Assembly: GCA_038259825.1 (NCBI GenBank)
Contig: JBBSOK010000016.1
Span: 1-34,420, forward strand
DNA length: 34,420 bases
From: JBBSOK01 sp038259825
GTDB lineage: Bacteria; Bacteroidota; Bacteroidia; Flavobacteriales; Flavobacteriaceae
Direction: 5' to 3'
Shown piece after piece: positions 24,256 through 32,558 of this stretch (position 1 is its first letter; the number at the start of each line of letters is the position of its first letter). The position numbers were made by a program, and so were the translations under genes. The notes under the pieces were generated by a model, which was not told where the DNA came from, did not search any database, and saw only the letters and a program-made list of their open reading frames with translations.

Positions 24256-25683
24256 ATGAACGTTGGCGAATATTTCAGTTTTTTAAAAAATTCCTTTCCA
24301 CATAAAACGACAAACAAGCAGGATTTAGCGCTGCAGCTTTTGGCAAAATTTATTTTAAGCGAAGTCAAAAATGAAGTCTTTTTGTTAAAGGGGTATGCCG
24401 GTACTGGAAAAACTACCATTGTTGGAACTTTGGTTAAAAATTTAAGCAAAGCTAAAAGAACAGCAATTTTAATGGCGCCAACAGGTAGGGCGGCAAAAGT
24501 TATCAGCAATTATAGTAATAAAGAGGCTTTCACAATACACAAAAAAATATATTTCCCTAAAGCAGAAAAATCTGGCGTTTCATTTAAACTTCAAAATAAT
24601 AAACATCGTAACACGCTATTTATTGTAGACGAAGCTAGTATGATACCAGATGTTAATAAGGATTCCAAGTTGTTTGAAAATGGATCTTTGTTGGATGATT
24701 TGATTCAATATATTTATTCTGGACATAATTGCAAGTTGTTGCTTATTGGTGATACCGCCCAATTGCCGCCTGTACATTTATCAATTAGTCCAGCTTTGGA
24801 TGCAGATATTCTTCGGAACAACTATAATAAAGAAGTTATTTCGTTAGAATTGGATGAAGTAGTACGCCAACAGCAAGATAGCGGTATATTATTTAATGCA
24901 ACGGCAATACGAAACTGCATTGACGATGGTTTTTTTGAAAGTTTCAAATTATCCGAAAAAAACTATCCCGAAGTAATTAAACCTCAAGATGGTCAAGAAA
25001 TTATGGATGCAATTGCCGACAGTTATAGCGAGTTGGGGAATGAAGAAACCGTAATTATAGTTCGCTCCAATAAAAGAGCAAATCTTTATAATGAAAGTAT
25101 AAGGAACAGAATACTTTTCCAAGAAGCTGAATTGGCGGCAGGAGATTATCTAATGGTTGTAAAGAATAATTATTTCTGGGTACAACCCGCAAGCGAAGCG
25201 GGATTTGTGGCCAATGGAGATATTATTGAAGTCTTGGAAATTTATGGAATTAAGGATTTATACGGATTCCGTTTTGCTGAAGTAAATATAAGAATGGTAG
25301 ATTATCCAAAAATGAAACCTTTTGAAACAGTTTTATTATTGGATACATTGACCTCTACAACGCCATCACTTTCCTACGAAGAATCCAATCAACTCTATTT
25401 AGAAGTAATGAAGGATTACGCTGATGAAAAATCGAAATATAAAAAGTTTTTGGCTGTAAAAAACAATAAGTTTTTTAACGGGTTACAAGTGAAATTTTCC
25501 TACGCCATTACCTGCCACAAAAGCCAAGGAGGGCAGTGGAATACCGTTTTTGTAGAACAACCCTATTTGCCAGATGGTGTAAATATAGATTATTTAAGAT
25601 GGCTATATACTGCTATTACAAGAGCAAAAGAAAAGCTATATTTGATTGGTTTTAAAGATGATTTTTTTGTTGAAAATAGTTAG
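24256..25683 (+). CDS. RecD-like superfamily 1B DNA helicase
   Basis: This 475-residue ATP-dependent helicase has Walker A GYAGTGKTT (about 46-54), motif Ia MAPTGRAAKV, Walker B IVDEASMI, motif III IGDTAQLPPV, motif V ITCHKSQGGQWNTVFV and motif VI YTAITRAKEKL. It is much shorter than RecD2 and has no N-terminal extension or RecB/RecC neighbours, so a Dda-like or stand-alone RecD-type repair helicase is likeliest; moving 5' to 3' is the family expectation. I chose ATG 24256 rather than the TTG one codon before it. The gene stands alone, with 42 bases before the DUF4126 gene. Confidence 0.9.
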   Translation: MNVGEYFSFLKNSFPHKTTNKQDLALQLLAKFILSEVKNEVFLLKGYAGTGKTTIVGTLVKNLSKAKRTAILMAPTGRAAKVISNYSNKEAFTIHKKIYFPKAEKSGVSFKLQNNKHRNTLFIVDEASMIPDVNKDSKLFENGSLLDDLIQYIYSGHNCKLLLIGDTAQLPPVHLSISPALDADILRNNYNKEVISLELDEVVRQQQDSGILFNATAIRNCIDDGFFESFKLSEKNYPEVIKPQDGQEIMDAIADSYSELGNEETVIIVRSNKRANLYNESIRNRILFQEAELAAGDYLMVVKNNYFWVQPASEAGFVANGDIIEVLEIYGIKDLYGFRFAEVNIRMVDYPKMKPFETVLLLDTLTSTTPSLSYEESNQLYLEVMKDYADEKSKYKKFLAVKNNKFFNGLQVKFSYAITCHKSQGGQWNTVFVEQPYLPDGVNIDYLRWLYTAITRAKEKLYLIGFKDDFFVENS

Positions 25684-25725
25684 AGAATTTAACTGCTAAT
25701 TTCAGGACATAAAGAAATAGAACTC

Positions 25726-26310
25726 ATGGGCGCTTTTGATATAGTTTTAAGCATTTTTATTGGAATTGGTCTGGCCGCAGCTACAGGCTTTCGAGTATTT
25801 TTACCTTTGTTGGTTTTAAGCTTAGCAGCATTTTACGATATAATTCCACTGAATGAATCCTGGGAATGGGCGGGAAGTATTACTGCAGTAATTACATTAT
25901 CTGCAGCCACCATTGTTGAAACCTTTGGTTATTATATTCCGTTTGTAGACAATGCACTAGATTTTATAGCAATTCCTTTAGCAACAGTTGCCGGCACAGC
26001 TGTTGTAATAGCAACAATAGGAGATTTAAACCCAATATTTACTTATACTTTGGCAATAATTGCTGGCGGAGGAACGGCTGCGGCAATCGGTAGCGGAACA
26101 TCTGCTGTTAGGTTAGCATCAACAGGCACAACGGCTGGTATTGCAAATCCTGTTGTTAGCACGGCAGAAACTGGAGCATCAATCATAATGGCAGCACTTT
26201 CTATATTTATTCCAATTTTAGGTTTTTTATTGGTTCTAGTTTTATTCTTTTTTACGATACGTTATTTTTTGAAGAGGAAAAGGAGGAGAAGATTACATAT
26301 GAATTCTTAA
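25726..26310 (+). CDS. DUF4126 membrane protein
   Basis: This 194-residue protein has about four to five hydrophobic segments (residues 4-35, 50-70, 83-105, 105-130, 155-182), rich in Gly, Ala and Thr. It has the IGLAAATGFRVFLPLL start and the central GGGTAAAIGSGTSAVRLASTGTTAGIANP motif, both typical of DUF4126. The C-terminal tail KRKRRRRL is strongly basic and should be cytoplasmic. The function of the family is not known. The gene follows the helicase by 42 bases in the same direction. Confidence 0.85.
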   Translation: MGAFDIVLSIFIGIGLAAATGFRVFLPLLVLSLAAFYDIIPLNESWEWAGSITAVITLSAATIVETFGYYIPFVDNALDFIAIPLATVAGTAVVIATIGDLNPIFTYTLAIIAGGGTAAAIGSGTSAVRLASTGTTAGIANPVVSTAETGASIIMAALSIFIPILGFLLVLVLFFFTIRYFLKRKRRRRLHMNS

Positions 26311-26360
26311 ATTTAAGGATTAATGTAAATAATTTTATCAAACCTTTAAAAAATAAATTT

Positions 26361-26933
26361 TTGAAAACACTTTTCAATAAATTCCTTATTATTTTTACTC
26401 TTTTGACCTTAAATCTTAGCTGCGTTTCCAATCCTAAATTGTATAAACCAGATAGTAAAGAAAGAGTCTTAATTGGAAAATTGAGCGAATTACAATTTAA
26501 TAGTTTAAATAAAATTTTAGAAACTAATACATCATCTAGTCTACAGGATACGTTATTTATTAAATATGACTATAATAACGAAAGTTGTTGGAACAATTTA
26601 GACCAACAAAGTAAAAAATATATTTTGCAAGTTATATCTGATCGGAAACAGAGAAAGCAAAAGATATTAAAAGATAGACCAAATATTTCTATATTTAATT
26701 TCCGTGAATCTGGAGATAATTTTAATAAAATTAAAGACTGGGATAATGAAATAATAATCGACAAGGACAACAAACTTTTTAATCTAATTTTTACTCAACG
26801 CTATAGGTGCGGGAATTCAATAATCATAATGCCTGATAAACAATTTATTTTTATAAGATCTGATCCTCACTTTGAGGCTTTAGAAGTCAATAAAAAGAGG
26901 ATTGAGGAAATTTTAAATAGTACTAATTTATAA
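26361..26933 (+). CDS. Predicted lipoprotein of unknown function
   Basis: This 190-residue protein begins at TTG 26361. Residues 1-21 are a clear lipoprotein signal (KFLIIFTLLTLNLSC, lipid Cys21), and a signal of this quality supports the TTG start. The mature part is polar, rich in Asn, Lys and Ile, with two further cysteines (in ESCWNN and YRCGNS) that could pair in the periplasm. I do not recognise the family. It is more AT-rich than its neighbours, stands alone with over 180 gene-free bases after it, and may be lineage-specific or acquired. Confidence 0.6.
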   Translation: MKTLFNKFLIIFTLLTLNLSCVSNPKLYKPDSKERVLIGKLSELQFNSLNKILETNTSSSLQDTLFIKYDYNNESCWNNLDQQSKKYILQVISDRKQRKQKILKDRPNISIFNFRESGDNFNKIKDWDNEIIIDKDNKLFNLIFTQRYRCGNSIIIMPDKQFIFIRSDPHFEALEVNKKRIEEILNSTNL

Positions 26934-27121
26934 TTTACTAGTCAGCATTTTAATTTTAAGAATAGATTGCTTTAAAACTGCAAAAAAAACAAACTAATAA
27001 TACATAATCTAAAAAAATCTTACTGAGTTTTCAATTAAGAATAAATTTAAACATAGTAAAAGAAGCCTTTTCAATGATTAAGTTTAGACACGATATGGTA
27101 TTTAACTAAAATTTAAATAAA

Positions 27122-27149
27122 AAAAATCCCAAGTTTAATTGGGATTTTT
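27122..27149. terminator. Bidirectional intrinsic terminator
   Basis: A perfect 11-bp stem (AAAAATCCCAA and TTGGGATTTTT) closes a six-base loop, with A/T runs on both sides. It lies 22 bases beyond the stop of the minus-strand YtxH-like gene, and can also end plus-strand transcripts from the lipoprotein gene. Confidence 0.85.
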
Positions 27150-27171
27150 AATTTCAATATTTAAAAGCATT

Positions 27172-27402
27172 TTAGCTCTTCATATCTTCATACTCTCTTT
27201 TTGCAGCTGTTTTAAGGTCATCATATTTATCGGAAATAGAAGATTCGGCATCGTTAAATTTACCTTTTATCTTGTTTCCTGCGTCATTTACTTTTCCTTT
27301 AAGGTCAGCTTTCTGTTCTGGAGTCATATTTCTATATTTCCACCAAGCAAAAGCTCCTGCACCTATTCCTATTAATGCTAATAATCCGTTTTTATTTTTC
27401 AT
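27172..27402 (-). CDS. Small YtxH-like membrane-anchored protein
   Basis: This 76-residue protein has a short hydrophobic N-terminus (residues 6-20, GLLALIGIGAGAFAW), followed by a charged amphipathic helix with repeats of the type KGKVNDAGNKIKGKF and ISDKYDDLKTAAKREY. This layout is seen in YtxH- and CsbD-like stress proteins, where the helix may lie on the membrane or bind other coils. The assignment is by layout only. It is followed at once by a strong terminator, and the patatin gene lies upstream on the same strand with a 117-base gap, so it probably has its own promoter. Confidence 0.7.
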   Translation of the reverse strand: MKNKNGLLALIGIGAGAFAWWKYRNMTPEQKADLKGKVNDAGNKIKGKFNDAESSISDKYDDLKTAAKREYEDMKS

Positions 27403-27519
27403 AATTATAGTTTTGTTGTTTTAATATAACACAAATTTGCGACCTTATTTTCATTGTACGAAATATTTAATAAACATTTAGTACTTAGGGAGCAAGGCGG
27501 TTAAAATTTCAAATATGTA

Positions 27520-30500
27520 TTAAAAACTGGAGTCATCATTTTTATCCATTATGGATTGCAAAGCAAATTTTACAGATGGATGGTTGCGCATTTGAAGCAT
27601 AAAATCGTAGGCAGCAACCGCCATTACGCGGCTCATTGGCGGTTCAATTATTGGTACATCATCATTTTTGCAATTGTTTGTTACCAACTGTTCAATACTT
27701 AAATTATTAATTGTGGCTTTATTATATAAGGTTTCGTATGTTAAATTGAAACCTTCGCCAAATTCTATATCGCTACCATAAATCATTTTTACATCTGCCG
27801 GCGTAAATCTGTGTGGTAGATAAACGGTATAAAATTCAATATTTTCATAATCTGTTAATCTATCTAATTCAGTTTTAATGAATATAGGCATCATTTCGGT
27901 AGAAGAAATGGAGCCTATTATTGCATTAATTTCTGAATTTTCGTTTATTTTATTAATACTGATGCCGTTTTTCAAATTTTCTGAAACCTTATATTTTATA
28001 TAAGCATTCTTATCGTTTACAATATTTATGAAAACATTTCGCTGTTTTAGATTTTCCAGTTCATCAATACCTTCAACACAATTTATTGCTCTAAAAAGTT
28101 TAAAAGCTGAAAGCATACCACTGTTTTCATAAATTCCACCATCGTTAAAATGTCCAATTGTTTCAATTTTTGTTGCCGGACTTAATAGGGGAAAACGGTT
28201 AGATGTTGAAGCTGCATCATAATAGCTCAATGTTTTTTCTTCCACTATAAATGGATTTTTTTTATACTTGTTTGTGTAGATATCCAAGATATTATTAGCG
28301 CCTTGATATAAAAATGAATTTTCTGGCGATCCTTCTTTTGTACTTATACTTACCGCCATTCCTTGATTTCCGATAACATTCGTGGAGTTTGAAATAAGAA
28401 TAGGAAAAGCTTTCTCTTCCTTTTCATATAATTTTTTCCAAAACACTCGGTATGCGGATGGATTATTAATTTCGTCGATGTTATTTGTAAACCGAGCATA
28501 TTGATTCATTGCAACAGAAGATCTATCATATCCTTGTAAATTAAAACCTGGAACAAATAAATGCGAAAAAGTATCCCTTCCCAGAATATGTGAAAGATCT
28601 ATAGCAAGAATATTTGAAGTTGATATTTTTGTTATTATGGGTTGCCAGTCTAGCGGGTTTTTTTCAGAATTTACAATACCTGCCATATTGATTAAACCCA
28701 TAGTACCACCTGAGACTCCAGAAATACAGACAACTTTTTTAAAGAAATTAGTATCGTTCTCATATAACTGGTTTAACACCGTCATTGTCCAAGCGTTTGC
28801 CTTTAGTCCGCCACCGTAGGAACCAATATAATATCTTGTTTGGTCTTTTGGTAAATTTTGTACATAGTCCGTTATAGATACTTCTTTTGAATTATCCTTG
28901 TCAATAAGTTTCAAAGTAAAAAGTTCGTTTCGCCATATTTCTTTTGAAACATTTAGTGCAATAAAAACCAAGGCAATAATTGTAAGACTAAAATTGAATT
29001 TCTTTCTTTTTTTGAACGCAAATTCTTCATTTGAATAATTGAAATAAATGAAAGCTTTCGTCAACACCAATATTACTCCATAATAAAAAAACAAATAAGA
29101 TAGAATTATTAAAATTGCATTGGAAAATAAAGCCGCTTTGGTAAATATATTTATAACAATTAAGTAAATAAAGTTGATAATGCCTATGTAAGCCATAATT
29201 TGGAGATAGGTAATATTGTTGCTGAAGGTGCCGAAACGGAGCCAACGGAAAAATTTTAAATTCGAAATTTTACTAGGGAAATCTGTAGTTTTAAAAAAAT
29301 CTGTTATTTTTTCTCTCTTTTCATCAATTTCATATTTAGAAACAGAATCAATTCCATTCTTTACTAAAATCTTTCGAAGCACGTAAAAGGAATTTAGGAC
29401 TGCTTTATCTTTTACATTGTAAAGTGTAAACTTAAGTGCAGACCTAAAGGTTCTAAAAATAACAAAGGTTATCATTTGGAATGCTATACAAACTAAGCTT
29501 AGCAACGCATTGAAGTTGTTATATCTACATTCCGCACAGTCAATAAAAAATAATTTGAAAAATAGTAGAAAGTGCAATAGGAACGTAGCGGAAAAAATAA
29601 AAAGATATATTGAAACCCATTTATTTATACTAAAAATACTGTCATCTTTTGTATTTTTCTTTGAAGTAGGATCTTCAGATTTAGGATTATCATTTTCCTC
29701 ATTTATATTTAGGAATTGCTGACTTTGCGGAGTATAATCGCCATCGTAGAAATCTGGAAGCTTTTCATTTAAAAAAGCGTAGTGTTTATCCAACCATTCG
29801 GTTTTTCTGTTTCTCAAATAAAATAGTAAATAAATACAAATACCAAGTAATGAAATACCTATACGGGAAATGGAAACAGGCCAATCAAAATTAACTTGGG
29901 ATGTGTAACCAACCATATAAAAAAGGGCCGCAAAAAATAAAATACCCAATGTGCGCAGCATAAAATTAAGGTAGCTTATTACTGGTTTATCGCCTTTTTT
30001 CGACTTATCTATTTTTTGATAATTAGCATCATTAATTTCGGGTTTAGGTGCAGCAGGAGTGTTAGTTTGGTAATTGGAATCTTGCCAATCTTGTTTTTTT
30101 ACTACATCTTTTTTGGATACTGGGTCTACATTTTTATAAAAAATAACTATTGGCACGGGTAAAAATTTCCACAATTTTATACGTTCAGAACTGTACCAAG
30201 AAAATTTGGTTTCATCTATATTAAAATAACTTGGGTAATGCGCCATTGCAATTGCATAAATGGGCGCTACTAATAAAAGAACGAGAAAATTTATCGGACT
30301 GTCGTACAGATTTACAACTATGCTATTTACTTGCGGCGCTTTTGGTAGAAAAAAGCCAATAATAGCAAGTATTATCAAACTGTACGCTGCAGACTGTAAA
30401 AAGCTGATGAGAGTTGGCAAAATGCTTTCAAAATATTCATAAATAAGAACAAGTAGCAACCAGAAACTAACCACAACAAGTAGAACTAGTTTTATATTAT

Positions 30501-30939
30501 GAGCACTTTCTAAAGACTGAAATCTTAAAAGATAATTATAAACTTCAATTGAATTTGTAATGAAGATGCCTATTAAAAGAATGCCCAAAACACTTTTTAA
30601 AATAATCTTTTGATTGGCTGAAATTGAAAATAGTTCAGAATTAACATGCTTTGCATTAATAAAAATGAATAGCACAAGACAAAGCATTATATACCATAAA
30701 AATTCAATAATAAAATAAGCAATGTAAAAATTGATTTGTCCTTTTTCCTTCAAAATAGCTTTTGCCCAAATAGGATCTAATTTTAGTTGAAACTCGGGAG
30801 AATCTATAATTCCGGGAATATTTACACAGCTTCCCACAATCAGTAATAAAAAGGTAAATGCAAGAAAAATAATTAGGAAATTCTCTTTGATAATAGGTTT
30901 ATCAACATCTGTTGTTCTGGTTTTGTTGGTTGAAGGCAT
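27520..30939 (-). CDS. Giant polytopic patatin-like phospholipase
   Basis: This 1139-residue protein combines about 13 membrane segments (roughly 20-44, 70-96, 111-132, 149-172, 173-197, 214-235, 326-344, 356-375, 441-466, 475-495, 575-600, 605-632, 650-664) with a C-terminal patatin domain. Catalytic elements are the oxyanion loop SYGGGLKA (Gly709-711), the nucleophile elbow GVSGG (Ser743) and the DGG dyad (Asp933). A basic, Lys/Pro-rich cytoplasmic-type loop spans 250-320. By the positive-inside rule, KKRKK before the last segment puts the patatin domain in the periplasm. It should be a serine acyl hydrolase of membrane lipids. The substrate and the reason for such a large membrane part are unknown. 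It is divergent from the unknown pair at 31087. Confidence 0.85.
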   Translation of the reverse strand: MPSTNKTRTTDVDKPIIKENFLIIFLAFTFLLLIVGSCVNIPGIIDSPEFQLKLDPIWAKAILKEKGQINFYIAYFIIEFLWYIMLCLVLFIFINAKHVNSELFSISANQKIILKSVLGILLIGIFITNSIEVYNYLLRFQSLESAHNIKLVLLVVVSFWLLLVLIYEYFESILPTLISFLQSAAYSLIILAIIGFFLPKAPQVNSIVVNLYDSPINFLVLLLVAPIYAIAMAHYPSYFNIDETKFSWYSSERIKLWKFLPVPIVIFYKNVDPVSKKDVVKKQDWQDSNYQTNTPAAPKPEINDANYQKIDKSKKGDKPVISYLNFMLRTLGILFFAALFYMVGYTSQVNFDWPVSISRIGISLLGICIYLLFYLRNRKTEWLDKHYAFLNEKLPDFYDGDYTPQSQQFLNINEENDNPKSEDPTSKKNTKDDSIFSINKWVSIYLFIFSATFLLHFLLFFKLFFIDCAECRYNNFNALLSLVCIAFQMITFVIFRTFRSALKFTLYNVKDKAVLNSFYVLRKILVKNGIDSVSKYEIDEKREKITDFFKTTDFPSKISNLKFFRWLRFGTFSNNITYLQIMAYIGIINFIYLIVINIFTKAALFSNAILIILSYLFFYYGVILVLTKAFIYFNYSNEEFAFKKRKKFNFSLTIIALVFIALNVSKEIWRNELFTLKLIDKDNSKEVSITDYVQNLPKDQTRYYIGSYGGGLKANAWTMTVLNQLYENDTNFFKKVVCISGVSGGTMGLINMAGIVNSEKNPLDWQPIITKISTSNILAIDLSHILGRDTFSHLFVPGFNLQGYDRSSVAMNQYARFTNNIDEINNPSAYRVFWKKLYEKEEKAFPILISNSTNVIGNQGMAVSISTKEGSPENSFLYQGANNILDIYTNKYKKNPFIVEEKTLSYYDAASTSNRFPLLSPATKIETIGHFNDGGIYENSGMLSAFKLFRAINCVEGIDELENLKQRNVFINIVNDKNAYIKYKVSENLKNGISINKINENSEINAIIGSISSTEMMPIFIKTELDRLTDYENIEFYTVYLPHRFTPADVKMIYGSDIEFGEGFNLTYETLYNKATINNLSIEQLVTNNCKNDDVPIIEPPMSRVMAVAAYDFMLQMRNHPSVKFALQSIMDKNDDSSF

Positions 30940-31034
30940 GAAAAATACTATTTGGTTAGACCATAAATTTAGTGAAAGTATAGTTAGTTATTTACAATCA
31001 GTATTTTAAATAATATACTTTGCATGTATTTTGA

Positions 31035-31066
31035 TTGAAGTATTTACAAAATATTGGCTACTTTTA
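31035..31066 (+). promoter_or_regulatory. Putative promoter of the unknown gene pair
   Basis: TTG (31035-31037) and TACTTTTA (31059-31066) are 21 bases apart. The expected start of transcription near 31072 lies after the TTG at 31054, which favours ATG 31087 as the translation start. Confidence 0.4.
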
Positions 31067-31086
31067 TTAGAAATAAACATTTTATT

Positions 31087-31443
31087 ATGGAAAAATTTCC
31101 TATTGGTAAAGATGATAAAGTAAGATTTTCAGCAAAGATTAGTAGTGATGCGTTAATTGTGACAGCTTTATATTTAGACGAAGTTGAAGTTACAAAAAGT
31201 AGCCAATTAAATTTTTCTAAGGACTTGAATGCTGTAGAAAAGTTAACGGATAAAATGCTTAAAATAACACTGATGGGAAATGTAATGGTGGGCGATATTG
31301 ATGGAATAATTAGACAAACTAAGATTAATTTTAATTTAAGTTCAGGGACCGAAGTGATGGATTTTAGCCCAAAAATTCTTAAAGTTTTACCGTATCTTTT
31401 TGTAGCAAACCTGTTAGTTAAATTTACAAAACCTAATCTGTGA
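31087..31443 (+). CDS. Unknown small protein coupled to an outer-membrane-type protein
   Basis: This 118-residue protein without a signal peptide reads MEKFPIGKDDKVRFSAKI at its start. It is mostly short beta-like segments (ALIVTALYLDEVEV, MLKITLMGNVMVGDI), then a hydrophobic C-terminus (ILKVLPYLFVANLLVKF) that could lie in or on a membrane. I do not recognise the family. The frame extends upstream to a TTG at 31054, but the promoter position favours ATG 31087. Its stop TGA overlaps the GTG of the next gene (GTGA), so both are translated together. Confidence 0.65.
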   Translation: MEKFPIGKDDKVRFSAKISSDALIVTALYLDEVEVTKSSQLNFSKDLNAVEKLTDKMLKITLMGNVMVGDIDGIIRQTKINFNLSSGTEVMDFSPKILKVLPYLFVANLLVKFTKPNL

Positions 31444-32513
31444 AAAAACTTCTAATTTTCGTATTTCTTATTGCCGTTAAAAGCTTTGCACAAATAAATT
31501 TGGCAGATTTCACGATGACTAATAATACAAGTCCTGCGTTTTTAATTGTTGAAGAAACACCAACCCAAATTTACACGCCAACAAATGTAAAAGCCTTGGC
31601 AATACATGCGTTGGACAATTTTGGAAAAAGTATTTCTGTAGAAGTTGCTCCTTACTATTTTATAGGAAACAAAAAAACCGACCGTTCATATTTTAAATAT
31701 ATGGGTATTATAAAAAACGAAGATAATACAATAACACAAAAACCATTTAGTGGTTTAAATACAACCACTGTCAGTTTTGCGTTTGTTGACAAAGAGTTTA
31801 TAGATTTTGAGGAAAGTAAAAAAACCTATAGCGTTGGTTTTCGGACAACCATTCTTAGATTTTATGACAAGCGAAAAATAATTGATAATGCTGCTGCCGC
31901 ACAAGAAGCTATGACGAAAATACCACAAATCCCAACGGAATTAATAGTGAATGAAGACGAAGAAGGAATGCGAAGATTTTTTGCCGCAAATGAGCAATTG
32001 ATTGATGAATTATTAAAACCCTATCAAAAAACCATAAAACCTATTTTTAAAGTAGATGGTGCACTTGGGTATAGCGCATTATTTAAGGAGAATAATATCG
32101 ATTCTGGCACTGCAAATAGATTTGGTGCGTGGCTAACGGCAGAAGGAAGTTTGATTTTAAACGAAGGCTCAAAGAGTAAATTTAATAGCTACATGAATCT
32201 TTTATTTACAGCAAGATATATTAATGACGGTTTTAATATTAGTGAGGACGGAATATATTTCACTGAAAATTATACGGATGTAGGAGGAAAGATAGAATTG
32301 GAATTTGGCAGATTTGGTTTTGGTTATGAATTTATTGCGAGATCTGGTAATAATGAAGGCGAACGTTCCGTTGGCAATATTCGTTTTACTATAACCAAAG
32401 ATATTAGCATTATTGGTGGTTTTGGCAAAGATTTTGAAAAAACGGACAACCTCCTAACAACCATTGGTTTAAATTGGGGACTTAACTTTGGAAAATCTGA
32501 AACTTCGCTTTAG
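31440..32513 (+). CDS. Exported outer-membrane-type protein of unknown function
   Basis: This 357-residue protein begins at GTG 31440 with a signal peptide (KKLLIFVFLIAVKSFAQ, cleavage near residue 18). Residues 180-215 form an acidic helical stretch (NEDEEGMRRFFAANEQLIDELL). The rest alternates in beta-like strands with aromatic residues (FGAWLTAEGSLIL, YMNLLFTARYIN, GKIELEFGRFGFGYEF, TIGLNWGLNFG), suggesting a small outer-membrane barrel. It does not end in the aromatic residue often seen in barrels. I see no known family signature. GTG overlaps the stop of the gene before it by four bases. Confidence 0.7.
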   Translation: MKKLLIFVFLIAVKSFAQINLADFTMTNNTSPAFLIVEETPTQIYTPTNVKALAIHALDNFGKSISVEVAPYYFIGNKKTDRSYFKYMGIIKNEDNTITQKPFSGLNTTTVSFAFVDKEFIDFEESKKTYSVGFRTTILRFYDKRKIIDNAAAAQEAMTKIPQIPTELIVNEDEEGMRRFFAANEQLIDELLKPYQKTIKPIFKVDGALGYSALFKENNIDSGTANRFGAWLTAEGSLILNEGSKSKFNSYMNLLFTARYINDGFNISEDGIYFTENYTDVGGKIELEFGRFGFGYEFIARSGNNEGERSVGNIRFTITKDISIIGGFGKDFEKTDNLLTTIGLNWGLNFGKSETSL

Positions 32514-32540
32514 TTGATAATTCCAATATCAGTATCTTCG
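32514..32540 (+). promoter_or_regulatory. Putative promoter of the SDR-like gene
   Basis: TTG (32514-32516) and TATCTTCG (32533-32540), a common variant of TAnnTTTG, are 16 bases apart and precede the ATG at 32559 by about 20 bases. Confidence 0.5.
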
Positions 32541-32558
32541 CGCTTTTAAAAGAAAGCA

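Noticed and set aside
26934..27121. Gap of nearly 190 bases, checked for tRNA, small ORF or attachment site
   Set aside because: No cloverleaf, coding pattern or direct repeat was seen; it appears to be plain AT-rich spacer.
27139..27375. 78-codon plus-strand frame
   Set aside because: It is antisense to the YtxH-like gene and starts inside the terminator; the composition is that of a shadow frame.
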